In this document: piece after piece, positions 33,404 through 41,814 of the stretch
How the letters are laid out: every line of letters starts with the position of its first letter
How positions within the stretch are numbered: position 1 is the first letter of the stretch
Source: Brevibacillus porteri
GTDB lineage: Bacteria; Bacillota; Bacilli; Brevibacillales; Brevibacillaceae
Direction: 5' to 3'
Assembly (NCBI RefSeq): GCF_003013475.1
Contig: NZ_PXZO01000068.1
Coordinates: 1 to 64,000 of the forward strand
DNA: 64,000 bases
Translations under genes and position numbers: made by a program
Notes under the pieces: model-generated
Seen by the model: only the letters and a program-made list of their open reading frames with translations
The model's database searches: none
What the model was told of the DNA's origin: nothing

Positions 33404-35821
33404 TTAACTAGCGCCTTTTTGGGCTTGCAAATAAAAGGCTACGTCTTCACTCGGTAACGGTCTGCTGAATAAATAGCCTTGAACTTCTTCACACAGATGC
33501 TCCTGCAAAAACGCAAGCTCCTCCTTTGTCTCGACCCCTTCCGCGATCACACGCAGTTGCAAATGATGCGCCATGGAAATTATCGTGGATACGATGGCCT
33601 GATTGGAAGGGTGTCCGATCATGTCGCGCACAAACGAGCGATCTATTTTCAAACGATTCAACGGAAATTCTTTCAGATAGTAGAGAGAACTGTAACCCGT
33701 TCCAAAATCGTCAATCGCAACGTGCACCCCTAATTGCTTCAGCTCCTTCAATGCCTGTGTGGCGCGTTGGACGTCGATCATGCTGCTTTCTGTGATTTCC
33801 AGCTCCAAGTATTCCGGTGCCAACCCTGTCTGGTGCAGAATCTCAGCGACCATCTGGGTAAAGTCTTGTTTGAGAAATTGACGCGCAGATAGATTAACGG
33901 CTACCCGAAGCGACATGAGTCCCTGCTCTTGCCATTGTTTGTTCTGTTTGCAGGCCGTCCGCAGCACCCATTCTCCAATCGGTACGATCAACCCGGTTTC
34001 TTCTGCTACAGAGATGAACTGGTCTGGCAAAAGCAATCCTCGTTCAGGATGATTCCAACGAATCAACGCTTCTACACCAACGATTGCGCCTGATTTGGCA
34101 CATACCTGTGGCTGGTAATGCAATAGAAATTCTCTCCTAGCCAAAGCGCGATTCAATTCATTTTGAATATTCATTTTGTCATTCACTGCTTGTTCCAGAT
34201 TCGGTACGTACAGGTGGAAACTGTTCTTTCCTTTGTCTTTGGCTGCATACATTGCCGCATCTGCGTTACGCATCAAGACACTTCTGTCTTGTCCATCTTC
34301 TGGATATCGAGAAATCCCGATACTCGTCGTTATGTACAGCTCGTGCCCATGGATAAAAAATGCCTGTTCAATCCTTTGGTTGATTTCATTCGCTATGGAT
34401 GAAACTTCTTTTTCCATGACATCCGTTAGAATCACCATGAATTCGTCTCCGCCAAGCCTGCTCACCGTTCCTTTTTTGCACACACAATCCTGCAAACGCA
34501 AGGAGGCTTCCTGAAGTAACAGGTCACCAAAATCATGCCCCAAGGAATCGTTTACCAGCTTGAAATGGTCGAGATCCAGAAACAACACGTATACTTGCTG
34601 ATCCGTTTTTTGTGCCTCCATGATCACCTGATCCAGTTGTTGTTCGACAAAACGGCGATTCGGCAAACCAGTCAACGAATCGTGAAAAGCGAGATAATTG
34701 ATTTTTGTCTCGTATTCTTTCTTATTGGTAATGTCTCTCACAATCATAAAGACACCCGTAATCTGCTGATCGACAAACACGGGGGTATGGGTCATGTTCA
34801 AATGAAGCTGACGACCCTCGCTCGTGGTCAAGGTGATCTCGTAGTTGTGCGCCTCACCTTGCACTGCATTTGTAAAGTTTGTCGATATGAGCTCGGCATC
34901 TTTAGAAGCACACATCTTCATTAATTTTTCGAGAGGCAAGCTCCGTTCCTTTGTCAATCTCATTGCCGCAGGATTCATGACGCTTTGGCTACCATCGATC
35001 GAGTAAAAGATCACCCCGTCGTAATTGTGCTCAAATAGCGATTTATAGCGTTGATCACTTTCTAGCACGCGCAAGCTCTTCCCTGCGAATTGCTTGTCCA
35101 CGTATACAGAAGCCAATGTCACGACCAGAATCATTACGATGACAATGCCAATCATAGTAGCGATCAGGCCCGAATCATCATGCGAGATCACTGCGATTGT
35201 CATGTGCTCGTGAGCGACGAATGTGGTGGCGTACATACCAGTGTAATGCATACCGGTAATGGCTGCCCCCATCAACAGCCCTGCAATAATTTTACGCCAG
35301 AGACCTTTTACTGGGTCCACCGAACGCAATTGAAACGTAAGCATCAACGCAACCATCGAAACCAAGATGGCAACGAAAATAGATATGGTAAACCATAGCC
35401 AATCGTACAGAATAATGGCGTTCATCATCATCGCTGCCATCCCTGTATAATGCATTCCGGCGATACCAGACCCAATGACAACCGATCCTGTTACTACCCT
35501 CGTTTTGGACATGGACTGCTCGCTCACGATCCATAATGTAAGCGCTGATGATAAAACGGCCAAAACAATCGAGAAAAATACAATCAGGTTATCATATTGG
35601 ACGGCAATCGGCAGATGTAAGGCAAGCATGGCAACAAAATGCATAGCCCAAATACCAAGCCCCATGGATACGGCACCAGCACATAACCAAAACACACGTC
35701 CCCTGCCTTTTGCAAAATGGAGACGTGCGCCTAGATCTAATGCTGTGTATGACGCCATTGCTGAAATAAAATAGGAGAGAAAAACCAGAGTCATACTATA
35801 GGATTGGTCAAGACTATTCAT
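33404..35821 (-). CDS. MHYT-PAS-GGDEF-EAL cyclic-di-GMP enzyme
   Basis: 805 aa from ATG 35821 (AAGGAG 6 nt upstream). Residues about 1-245 are a seven-helix MHYT sensor with its three signature repeats (AMHFVAM, GMHYTGM twice), proposed to bind copper and sense O2/CO/NO. A PAS domain follows (about 255-370). The GGDEF domain has an intact RLGGDEF active site, and the EAL domain has EALIRW, AIDDFGTGYSSL and ITESSM, all intact. It can therefore make or break c-di-GMP. Monocistronic. Confidence 0.93.
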   Translation of the reverse strand: MNSLDQSYSMTLVFLSYFISAMASYTALDLGARLHFAKGRGRVFWLCAGAVSMGLGIWAMHFVAMLALHLPIAVQYDNLIVFFSIVLAVLSSALTLWIVSEQSMSKTRVVTGSVVIGSGIAGMHYTGMAAMMMNAIILYDWLWFTISIFVAILVSMVALMLTFQLRSVDPVKGLWRKIIAGLLMGAAITGMHYTGMYATTFVAHEHMTIAVISHDDSGLIATMIGIVIVMILVVTLASVYVDKQFAGKSLRVLESDQRYKSLFEHNYDGVIFYSIDGSQSVMNPAAMRLTKERSLPLEKLMKMCASKDAELISTNFTNAVQGEAHNYEITLTTSEGRQLHLNMTHTPVFVDQQITGVFMIVRDITNKKEYETKINYLAFHDSLTGLPNRRFVEQQLDQVIMEAQKTDQQVYVLFLDLDHFKLVNDSLGHDFGDLLLQEASLRLQDCVCKKGTVSRLGGDEFMVILTDVMEKEVSSIANEINQRIEQAFFIHGHELYITTSIGISRYPEDGQDRSVLMRNADAAMYAAKDKGKNSFHLYVPNLEQAVNDKMNIQNELNRALARREFLLHYQPQVCAKSGAIVGVEALIRWNHPERGLLLPDQFISVAEETGLIVPIGEWVLRTACKQNKQWQEQGLMSLRVAVNLSARQFLKQDFTQMVAEILHQTGLAPEYLELEITESSMIDVQRATQALKELKQLGVHVAIDDFGTGYSSLYYLKEFPLNRLKIDRSFVRDMIGHPSNQAIVSTIISMAHHLQLRVIAEGVETKEELAFLQEHLCEEVQGYLFSRPLPSEDVAFYLQAQKGAS

Positions 35822-36011
35822 TACATTCTCCTTCAAAAACCTCTACCGAAGTTTACTCACAAGGAACGTCCTCGCTTTCACGGAAAGTTAATTGGCGTGC
35901 CTGTGACATTCTCCCATCTTATCCGTTTTATAATTCTCTGGCAAGAAGCCGACGACGTTCCCGTTTTGGAGATACTACAAAGGAATGCTGCAGCAAAGGA
36001 GGGAGATTTCC

Positions 36012-36938
36012 TTGATCCGTATGGGCTATGCCTGCATCAGTGTAAAGACGAAGAACAATCCAAACAAAAAAACGACGGTTGCCCAAGTAAATAAATTAGA
36101 TCCCCAAGCTCGGTTAAAAAAGCTGCGGCAAGTTATGCAGGCAAACTTTTTCAATTTAATGGATTTGCTTGCTTATAATGTAGAAAATCATATCTTTTTG
36201 TATCGACTTCCTTCTGAATTTGTTCCACTCGCTACTCATCCAGTAGCAGCTGAATGGGATTGGGCAAAAGAATTTGCATGGGACTTCCAAAAAGCAGGGA
36301 ATTATATCCGCAATCATGGCATTCGTTTGACAGCTCATCCCGGACATTACAGCATATTGAACAGCGACAAGCCTTCTGTGCTGGAATCGACGATTGCCGA
36401 TTTTTCCTACCATGCAAAAGTGTTTGATTTACTGGGGCTTGACGATAATTCCGTCTTGGTGACGCACGTGGGAGGAGTATACGAAGACAAAGCCTCTTCT
36501 CTCGATCGTTTTGCATCCAAATTCGAGCTGCTTCCTGAAAACGTCAAACGTCGCTTAGTCGTGGAAAACGATGACATGTCTTTTACCATGCGCGAGGTAC
36601 TGGAGCTGTGCGAACGGATCGGTGTGCCGATGGTGCTCGATATTCATCACCACAACTGCCATTCTGATGGCGAAGATTGGGCGGAATACCTTCCACGCAT
36701 TATTCAAACCTGGGGAGAGCGCACACCGAAGATGCACATGTCCTCGCCTAAGTCAGCAAATGACTTTCGCGCTCATGCAGACGATATTGATCCCGAGGCG
36801 TTCCTGACATTTGTCAGTGCGCTGGCGGATTACAATGTGGACATCATATTGGAATGCAAAAACAAAGATGATGCCCTGCTTACTTTAAGGCGCGAGTTAA
36901 AGAAAAAAGGCGTCGCAGTTGAAGCATTTACGAATTGA
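36012..36938 (+). CDS. uvsE: UV DNA damage endonuclease
   Basis: 308 aa from TTG 36012 (AAAGGAGGG 7 nt upstream), giving the usual start IRMGYACISV. A TIM-barrel metallo-endonuclease: AHPGHYSILNS, THVGGVYEDK, VVENDDMSFT and DIHHHNCHS carry the metal ligands of the UvdE/UvsE family. It nicks 5' of UV photoproducts and other lesions in alternative excision repair, and in spore formers acts beside SplB. Monocistronic with terminator at 36946-36977. Confidence 0.92.
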   Translation: MIRMGYACISVKTKNNPNKKTTVAQVNKLDPQARLKKLRQVMQANFFNLMDLLAYNVENHIFLYRLPSEFVPLATHPVAAEWDWAKEFAWDFQKAGNYIRNHGIRLTAHPGHYSILNSDKPSVLESTIADFSYHAKVFDLLGLDDNSVLVTHVGGVYEDKASSLDRFASKFELLPENVKRRLVVENDDMSFTMREVLELCERIGVPMVLDIHHHNCHSDGEDWAEYLPRIIQTWGERTPKMHMSSPKSANDFRAHADDIDPEAFLTFVSALADYNVDIILECKNKDDALLTLRRELKKKGVAVEAFTN

Positions 36939-36945
36939 GTATGGA

Positions 36946-36977
36946 AAAGGACGCCGCTTAATTAGCTGGCGTCCTTC
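36946..36977. terminator. Bidirectional terminator
   Basis: AAGGACGCC (36948-36956) pairs with GGCGTCCTT (36969-36977), between two convergent genes. On the minus strand a T-rich TTTTCC follows. Confidence 0.7.
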
Positions 36978-36987
36978 CTCGTGCGAT

Positions 36988-38052
36988 TCAAAATGAACAT
37001 CCGCAGTCACACCCACGCCCTCGTCTATGACCCCTTCTATGTCGGCAATTGTATCCGGAGGAAGAGCTACCGCCACTCGAAGATGATGAGCCTCGACCAA
37101 AGGAACTGCTACCGTCATTCCATAATTGGCAACGGTCATGATAATGATGCATTCTCCGTTCATGATGTTTGTAATGTCTGCGGTATTCCATGTATTTGCG
37201 GCGATTTTCACGATGCTCATCGCATTTGTGATGGAAATACTGCATCCGGTCCATATGAAACTGGAATTTAAACAGGTACAGCTCCAGATCTCTTCCTATG
37301 TTCTCATTCGGTCGCGCATTCGGCCTGACATTCGGTCTAATATTTGGTCTAATATTTGGTCTTAGATTTGGCATCATGTTTGGACTTTCATTGGGTCTAA
37401 TATTTGGTCTGATATTCGGTCTTAGATTTGGCATCATGTTTGGACTTTCATTCGGCCGCACATTTGGTCTGACATTCGGCCTTACGTTCGGCCCGACATT
37501 TGGCCTCATGTTTGGACTTTCGTTTGGCCGGACATTCGGTCTGACATTCGGTCTCATGTTTGGACTCTCATTCGGTCGCACGTTTGGTCTCACATTGGGT
37601 CTTACATTTGGCCTCATGTTTGGGCTCTCATTTGGCCTGACATTTGGTGAAGCGTTAGGCATAGGGTTTGCCGGCATCCGGTTCGGTGGCATTGGCATAG
37701 GATTCGACGGTTTGAGGTTTGGTGGCATCGGATTTGGCGGCATTGGATTGGACGGCTTGAGGTTTGGTGGCATTGGATTCGCTGGCATCCGATTTGGCGG
37801 CATTACGTTCGGCACGTTCGGGTTAGCCAGATTGGGAGCAGGCATGATCGGTTTTTGCGGCATTGGGCGCGCAGGAATAGAATGATTCGGATTGATTGGA
37901 CTTTCCGACTTGGGCTTTTCAGGAGAAGGCTTCATAGGTGACGGCATCGATGGAGACGGCAATGGCATCGCTGAAGAAGGCGGTTTCGGCATTTCTTTAG
38001 GACGCCTTGGGAGTGCGGTAGGCATAGGCGGCATCTTACGTCGCTTTTCCAC
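36988..38052 (-). CDS. Pro/Asn-rich repeat protein, probable spore-surface protein
   Basis: 354 aa from GTG 38052. The front (1-135) is rich in Met and Pro. Residues 136-251 are 29 unbroken tetrapeptides PNxx (PNVR, PNES, PNMR, PNIR). Then comes a helical His/Arg/Tyr-rich segment (YFHHKCDEHRENRRKYMEYR), then a Ser/Gly stretch ending in a Cys-rich tail CDCGCSF. There is no signal peptide. Such composition (repeat, HR/Y-rich, Cys tail) fits a coat or exosporium protein that is cross-linked by Tyr or Cys. Low-complexity DNA leaves the antisense frame open too; the sense chosen has the sensible ends and tail. Confidence 0.7.
   Translation of the reverse strand: MEKRRKMPPMPTALPRRPKEMPKPPSSAMPLPSPSMPSPMKPSPEKPKSESPINPNHSIPARPMPQKPIMPAPNLANPNVPNVMPPNRMPANPMPPNLKPSNPMPPNPMPPNLKPSNPMPMPPNRMPANPMPNASPNVRPNESPNMRPNVRPNVRPNVRPNESPNMRPNVRPNVRPNESPNMRPNVGPNVRPNVRPNVRPNESPNMMPNLRPNIRPNIRPNESPNMMPNLRPNIRPNIRPNVRPNARPNENIGRDLELYLFKFQFHMDRMQYFHHKCDEHRENRRKYMEYRRHYKHHERRMHHYHDRCQLWNDGSSSFGRGSSSSSGGSSSSGYNCRHRRGHRRGRGCDCGCSF
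37300..37647 (-). repeat. Tandem 12-bp coding repeats (29 units)
   Basis: The repeat array encodes PNxx x29. Units are grouped into a higher order: PNES PNM(R/M) followed by three to five PN(V/I/L)R, seen about five times. Units differ at wobble positions, so they are old or maintained under selection. Expected to change length by slippage or recombination. Confidence 0.85.
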
Positions 38053-38196
38053 GGAATTCTACACGTCCTTTCGGATGAAATAACACAGTACATGGTATGA
38101 CATTTATCCAACTCGAGAGACGACTCTCGCCCAGTTTGAAAAAAAGGACTAAGCCCGTTTTTTACACTCTAGGGAAGTCGCCGTGACAAGATCATC

Positions 38197-38224
38197 TTGA
38201 CTGCACGCAGACATTTGATACAAT
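38197..38224 (+). promoter_or_regulatory. Promoter of the hutH transcript
   Basis: TTGACT (38197-38202), 16 nt, TACAAT (38219-38224). It would start RNA near 38231, ahead of the leader peptide and hairpin. Confidence 0.65.
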
Positions 38225-38282
38225 GATAGCAATAGCTAAAATAATCAGACAGTTGCACATGAACGAAAGTGAGGAAGAACGT

Positions 38283-38357
38283 ATGCCGCCACGAATGCAG
38301 GCTTGCACGTTTTCATCCAATCACATACATGCTCTCGAGCGAGGGGTTAGGATATGA
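38283..38357 (+). CDS. Leader peptide before hutH (24 aa)
   Basis: MPPRMQACTFSSNHIHALER then GVRI and TGA. A GAGGAAG site lies about 5 nt before the ATG (in-frame ATG also at 38259). Two His codons (NHIHAL) stand close to the end, and the stop codon sits in the middle of the large hairpin (38337-38375). This has the form of a translated attenuator leader. Too short for usual gene callers; assignment by position. Confidence 0.5.
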   Translation: MPPRMQACTFSSNHIHALERGVRI

Positions 38358-38379
38358 TATCCTAACCCCTCGCTCTTTT
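38337..38379 (+). terminator. Attenuator-like hairpin in the hutH leader
   Basis: Arms GAGCGAGGGGTTAGGATAT (38337-38355) and its exact complement (38357-38375) give a 19-bp stem around one base, followed by TTTT. It lies 34 nt before hutH and so must be read through for expression. B. subtilis hut uses HutP antitermination at a similar place, but no clear HutP site or hutP gene is seen here. Confidence 0.7.
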
Positions 38380-38412
38380 CGTTCTCTGCTCTGCTAAAGG
38401 AGGAAATTACAG

Positions 38413-39927
38413 ATGAATCAGCAAGCAAACGTTGTAAAAGTAGATGGGGATCAATTACGTATCGAAGATGTTGTTTCCATCGCAAGAAGCGCCACCCACA
38501 TCCAATTGACCGAAGAAGCATTGAATCGTGTTCGTGACTCACGTGCCATGGTGGAGAGAATGGTATCGCAGCAGGAAGTCGTATACGGAATCACCACTGG
38601 CTTCGGAAAATTCTCCGATGTCATGATCCAAGATGAGGACGTAAGCAAGCTGCAAGAAAATTTGATTATGAGTCATGCTTGCGGGATGGGGGACCCTTAT
38701 GCCGTTGAAGTTGTCCGTGCGATGATGGCTTTGCGCATCAATGCGTTAGCAAAGGGTTATTCGGGAATTCGGGAAGAGACATTGCTTCAGCTTGTAGAAC
38801 TATGCAATAGAGGCGTTCATCCGATTATTCCTCAACAAGGTTCCCTTGGTGCAAGCGGCGACTTAGCCCCTCTCGCTCATATGGTATTGGTTATGCTCGG
38901 CAAAGGTGAAGCGCTCGTCAATGGCAAGCGACTATCCGGAAAAGAAGCACTGAGTGAAGTAGGTCTCTCCCCAATTCGACTGGAGGCAAAAGAAGGTCTG
39001 GCTCTGATTAACGGTACACAGGCAATGACTGCACAGCTTTGCCTCGCCTTGTATGATTCGCGAGTTCTGCTTGAAAGCGCTGAATTGATTGCGGCCATGA
39101 CGATTGAAGCGCTGCGCGGAATTCCAAAAGCCTTTGATCCCCAGCTCCATCTCGTCCGCCCGCATCCAGGACAGCAGGAATCAGCAAAGCGCTTGCTCCA
39201 GCACTTATCCGGCAGCAAACGTACAACTGCGCAGGGTGAGCTACGTGTCCAAGATCCATATAGCCTTCGTTGCCTCCCGCAAGTACATGGTGCAACTCGT
39301 GATACGCTGGAGTATGTATGGACCACGGTTACACGCGAATGCAATAGCGTCACTGATAACCCTATCCTTTTTACAGAAACCGGCGACGTTATCTCCGGCG
39401 GAAATTTCCATGGTCAGCCAATGGCATTCGCAGCTGATTTTCTTGCCATTGCCATGGCTGAGCTTGCAAATATTTCCGAAAGACGCACAGAACGTCTCGT
39501 CAATCCACAGCTAAGTGGTCTTCCCGGATTCTTAACCGAAAATGGCGGACTCCATTCTGGATTTATGATTACACAATATGTAGCCGCTTCCATCGTTTCT
39601 GAAAACAAAGTGCTCTGCCATCCCGCATCAGTCGATTCGATTCCGTCATCTGCCAATCAGGAGGACCATGTCAGCATGGGAACGACTTCTGCTCGCAAGC
39701 TTCGTACAATCGTATCGAATGTCACCAAGGTGCTTGCCATTGAATATTTGGCAGCAGCTCAAGCTATTGATTTTGGCTCGGGAGATCTCGGCACAGGTAC
39801 AGCGCGAGCCTATGAGCAGTTGCGTCGGGTGATTCCCCGCCTGCATGAAGACCGAGAAATGCATCCTGATCTCGTAAAGGCAGAAGAGCTGATCCAACAA
39901 GGGACACTCGCATTTGTAACGGAATAA
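38413..39927 (+). CDS. hutH: Histidine ammonia-lyase
   Basis: 504 aa. It converts L-histidine to urocanate and ammonia, the first step of histidine breakdown. Ala147-Ser148-Gly149 in GSLGASGDLAPLAHM forms the MIO electrophile. VYGITTGFGKFSDV, ESSANQEDHVSMG-like (SSANQEDHVSM) and the substrate-binding YVWTTV region are typical. Length is normal. An AAAGGAGG site lies 7 nt before the ATG. The other hut genes (U, I, G) are not adjacent, so it is expressed alone. Controlled by the leader and hairpin upstream. Confidence 0.95.
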   Translation: MNQQANVVKVDGDQLRIEDVVSIARSATHIQLTEEALNRVRDSRAMVERMVSQQEVVYGITTGFGKFSDVMIQDEDVSKLQENLIMSHACGMGDPYAVEVVRAMMALRINALAKGYSGIREETLLQLVELCNRGVHPIIPQQGSLGASGDLAPLAHMVLVMLGKGEALVNGKRLSGKEALSEVGLSPIRLEAKEGLALINGTQAMTAQLCLALYDSRVLLESAELIAAMTIEALRGIPKAFDPQLHLVRPHPGQQESAKRLLQHLSGSKRTTAQGELRVQDPYSLRCLPQVHGATRDTLEYVWTTVTRECNSVTDNPILFTETGDVISGGNFHGQPMAFAADFLAIAMAELANISERRTERLVNPQLSGLPGFLTENGGLHSGFMITQYVAASIVSENKVLCHPASVDSIPSSANQEDHVSMGTTSARKLRTIVSNVTKVLAIEYLAAAQAIDFGSGDLGTGTARAYEQLRRVIPRLHEDREMHPDLVKAEELIQQGTLAFVTE

Positions 39928-40021
39928 TCGTTCGTGTATAGGAACCATTGTCTTTCTCTGCTAAAATGGAGCTAAGGATAAGCATGTAGATCAAACCACT
40001 AGAAGTATGGAGGGCTGTCTC

Positions 40022-40447
40022 ATGAAAGCAGGCAGAGAACTGGACCATCCTGAGTACCTGTTACTGTTTGATGGGGTTTGTCATCTGTGCCACGGTGCTG
40101 TGCAGTTTATTTTAAAGCGTGATCCGCATGGATACATTCACTTTGCTTCCTTGCAATCACAGAGAGCGCAGGAAATTTTGTCTCATTACAACTATCAGGA
40201 AAAAGATATGTCATCCGTGGTCTTTATCGCCAACGGACAGCTATATACAAAATCGGATGCGATCTTGCATGTTGGCCGCAAGCTTCAAGGTGGATGGCCT
40301 CTGCTGTCAAACGTAGCTCGGCTCATCCCGAGACCTGTCCGCAATCCGATTTATGATTGGGTCGCGAGAAATCGCTATCGGTGGATGGGCAAAGCAGAAC
40401 AATGCATGCTTCCTACCCCACAGATCAGATCCCGCTTTTTAGATTAA
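40022..40447 (+). CDS. DCC1-family thiol-disulfide protein
   Basis: 141 aa from ATG 40022 (GGAGGG upstream). FDGVCHLCHGAVQF carries the DxxCxxC motif (Asp17, Cys20, Cys23) of DCC1/YuxK proteins, a thioredoxin-like group (DUF393). KSDAILHVGRKLQGGW and PRPVRNPIYDWVARNRYRW are conserved family blocks. Redox role inferred, partner unknown. Monocistronic after hutH. Confidence 0.88.
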   Translation: MKAGRELDHPEYLLLFDGVCHLCHGAVQFILKRDPHGYIHFASLQSQRAQEILSHYNYQEKDMSSVVFIANGQLYTKSDAILHVGRKLQGGWPLLSNVARLIPRPVRNPIYDWVARNRYRWMGKAEQCMLPTPQIRSRFLD

Positions 40448-40451
40448 AAGG

Positions 40452-40492
40452 AAAAGGAGAAGTCGCTGTCCTACCGCGGCTCCTCCTTTTTT
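40452..40492. terminator. Terminator
   Basis: AAAAGGAG and CTCCTTTTTT with an inner GTCGC/GCGGC stem, between two convergent genes. Confidence 0.75.
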
Positions 40493-40507
40493 ATTCGCTG
40501 TGCCCAA

Positions 40508-40804
40508 TCATTCGTTCTTGAATGACAATCCCTTTTCGTTTAATGCTGTCCGAAGTTTCGGCATAGATGCTGGCCCCATCCCATGATATTTCAGGATCTC
40601 TTTTTCGCTGTAACTAGCGAGCTGTTCCAAAGTTGTGATTCCATTGTGTTCCAGTGCCCTTCTAGCTGGTGCCGAGAGCAGAGAAAGAAATCCTGTGTCC
40701 GGTTTGCGTTCTTGCTCACAGATTGGACAAGTCGGACAATCACTGCTTTTCATGTATGAATGACCATTCGCGCAAGTTCTTACCGTTTTTTTGGAAGTTG
40801 TCAT
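40508..40804 (-). CDS. Zinc-ribbon plus RNA-polymerase alpha-CTD-like protein
   Basis: 98 aa. The N-terminus has a CANGHSYMKSSDCPTCPIC cysteine cluster (zinc ribbon). The rest, LSAPARRALEHNGITTLEQL then MGPASMPKLRTAL, is the helix-hairpin-helix fold of the RNA polymerase alpha subunit C-terminal domain. Such standalone proteins are common in Bacilli; a DNA- or RNA-polymerase-binding role is supposed. Located 15 nt after the aldo/keto reductase gene, same operon. Confidence 0.8.
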   Translation of the reverse strand: MTTSKKTVRTCANGHSYMKSSDCPTCPICEQERKPDTGFLSLLSAPARRALEHNGITTLEQLASYSEKEILKYHGMGPASMPKLRTALNEKGLSFKNE

Positions 40805-40818
40805 GGCACATATCCTTT

Positions 40819-41739
40819 TTATTTCGACGTCGCTAGTGGATGCTCATCGCTCACATAGTCAGCCGCTTTGGCATTTGCCTCTACCTGCGATGGACTCTTG
40901 CTGCCTGGGATCACAGTGGTGACTGCCGGATGCTTGAGGCACCACGCCAATGCCCACTGCGCCATATCCATTCCTTCTGGAACTTCATTTTTCTTGATTT
41001 CTTCTACTTGGAGCAACAGCTTGTTAACATGCTCCTGATCGTGTCGATGTCGTACATCGTTTCCACCGAATACAGAACCCGGCTTATACTTTCCGCTCAA
41101 ATAACCACTCGCCAACGGAACGCGCGCCAACACACCCAGGTCTTGCTGCTGGCAAGAAGCAAAAACACCTTCTTCCGGCTTTTGATCCAAACGATTGTAC
41201 ACCACTTGGATTGCTTTTGCATTCACCGAAGTAGCGGCAGATGTTTGATGCATGTTGTCGTTTTTCGCAATCGAGAGGCCGAGATGACGGATCGTTCCTG
41301 CCTGCACCTGTTTGTCGAGGTAAGTCCACAAGCCATCATTATCAAATGCCTCGTCAGGTCCTGAGTGGAATTGGTACAAGTCAATATAGTCGGTCTGCAA
41401 GGCTTGCAGCGATTTTTCCAATTGCTGCTGAACTTCACTTGCTCCGTAATGATTGGTTCGAGAAAATTTGTCATGAAAATGATGCCCGAATTTCGTCGCC
41501 ACAATCCAGTCTTCCCGGCGGCTTTTATTCAAATATCCTCCGATAAGCTGTTCGGACAGATGATCTCCGTAGCATTCCGCTGTATCAATCAAGTTGATGC
41601 CGAGATCTTTTGCTTTGTCGAGAATCTGGTCAACTGCTTCTTGCGAGAAATCCATTCCCCACTCCCCGCCAAATTGCCACGTACCTACACCAATTACGGA
41701 TACGTTCAGATCGGTTTTTCCTAATCTGCGGTACTTCAT
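40819..41739 (-). CDS. Aldo/keto reductase
   Basis: 306 aa from ATG 41739 (GAGGA upstream). NADPH-dependent TIM-barrel oxidoreductase. DTAECYGD has the catalytic Asp and Tyr, VATKFG the Lys, and YQFHSGPD the His. VIPGSKSPSQVEANAKA near the end is the NADPH phosphate site. Substrate range is usually broad. It starts an operon with the alpha-CTD-like gene. A palindrome at 41776-41799 lies before it. Confidence 0.9.
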   Translation of the reverse strand: MKYRRLGKTDLNVSVIGVGTWQFGGEWGMDFSQEAVDQILDKAKDLGINLIDTAECYGDHLSEQLIGGYLNKSRREDWIVATKFGHHFHDKFSRTNHYGASEVQQQLEKSLQALQTDYIDLYQFHSGPDEAFDNDGLWTYLDKQVQAGTIRHLGLSIAKNDNMHQTSAATSVNAKAIQVVYNRLDQKPEEGVFASCQQQDLGVLARVPLASGYLSGKYKPGSVFGGNDVRHRHDQEHVNKLLLQVEEIKKNEVPEGMDMAQWALAWCLKHPAVTTVIPGSKSPSQVEANAKAADYVSDEHPLATSK

Positions 41740-41775
41740 TGCCCGATTCCTCCTCATTATGGATAAACAAGAATC

Positions 41776-41799
41776 CCCTGAACGAATGTTCGTTCAGGG
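41776..41799. promoter_or_regulatory. Palindrome between thioesterase and reductase
   Basis: CCCTGAACGAA-TG-TTCGTTCAGGG is perfect with 11-bp arms. On the minus strand it could end the thioesterase transcript (weak T run GATTCTTGTTT follows), but its form also fits a TetR-family operator 37 nt before the reductase ATG. Confidence 0.5.
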
Positions 41800-41814
41800 T
41801 GAAGACTAAAAAAA

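Noticed and set aside
37300-37647. Possible CRISPR array
   Set aside because: The repeat unit is 12 bp without spacers and is a coding multiple of three; no cas genes.
37298-37885. A 195-codon plus-strand frame of repeated GLTFGL/FGLS
   Set aside because: It is the mirror of the PNxx repeat array; the minus-strand frame has better ends and composition.
38225-38250. HutP-binding site (repeated UAG/NAG triplets) in the hutH leader
   Set aside because: Two TAG triplets occur but with wrong spacing and no third; too weak to call.
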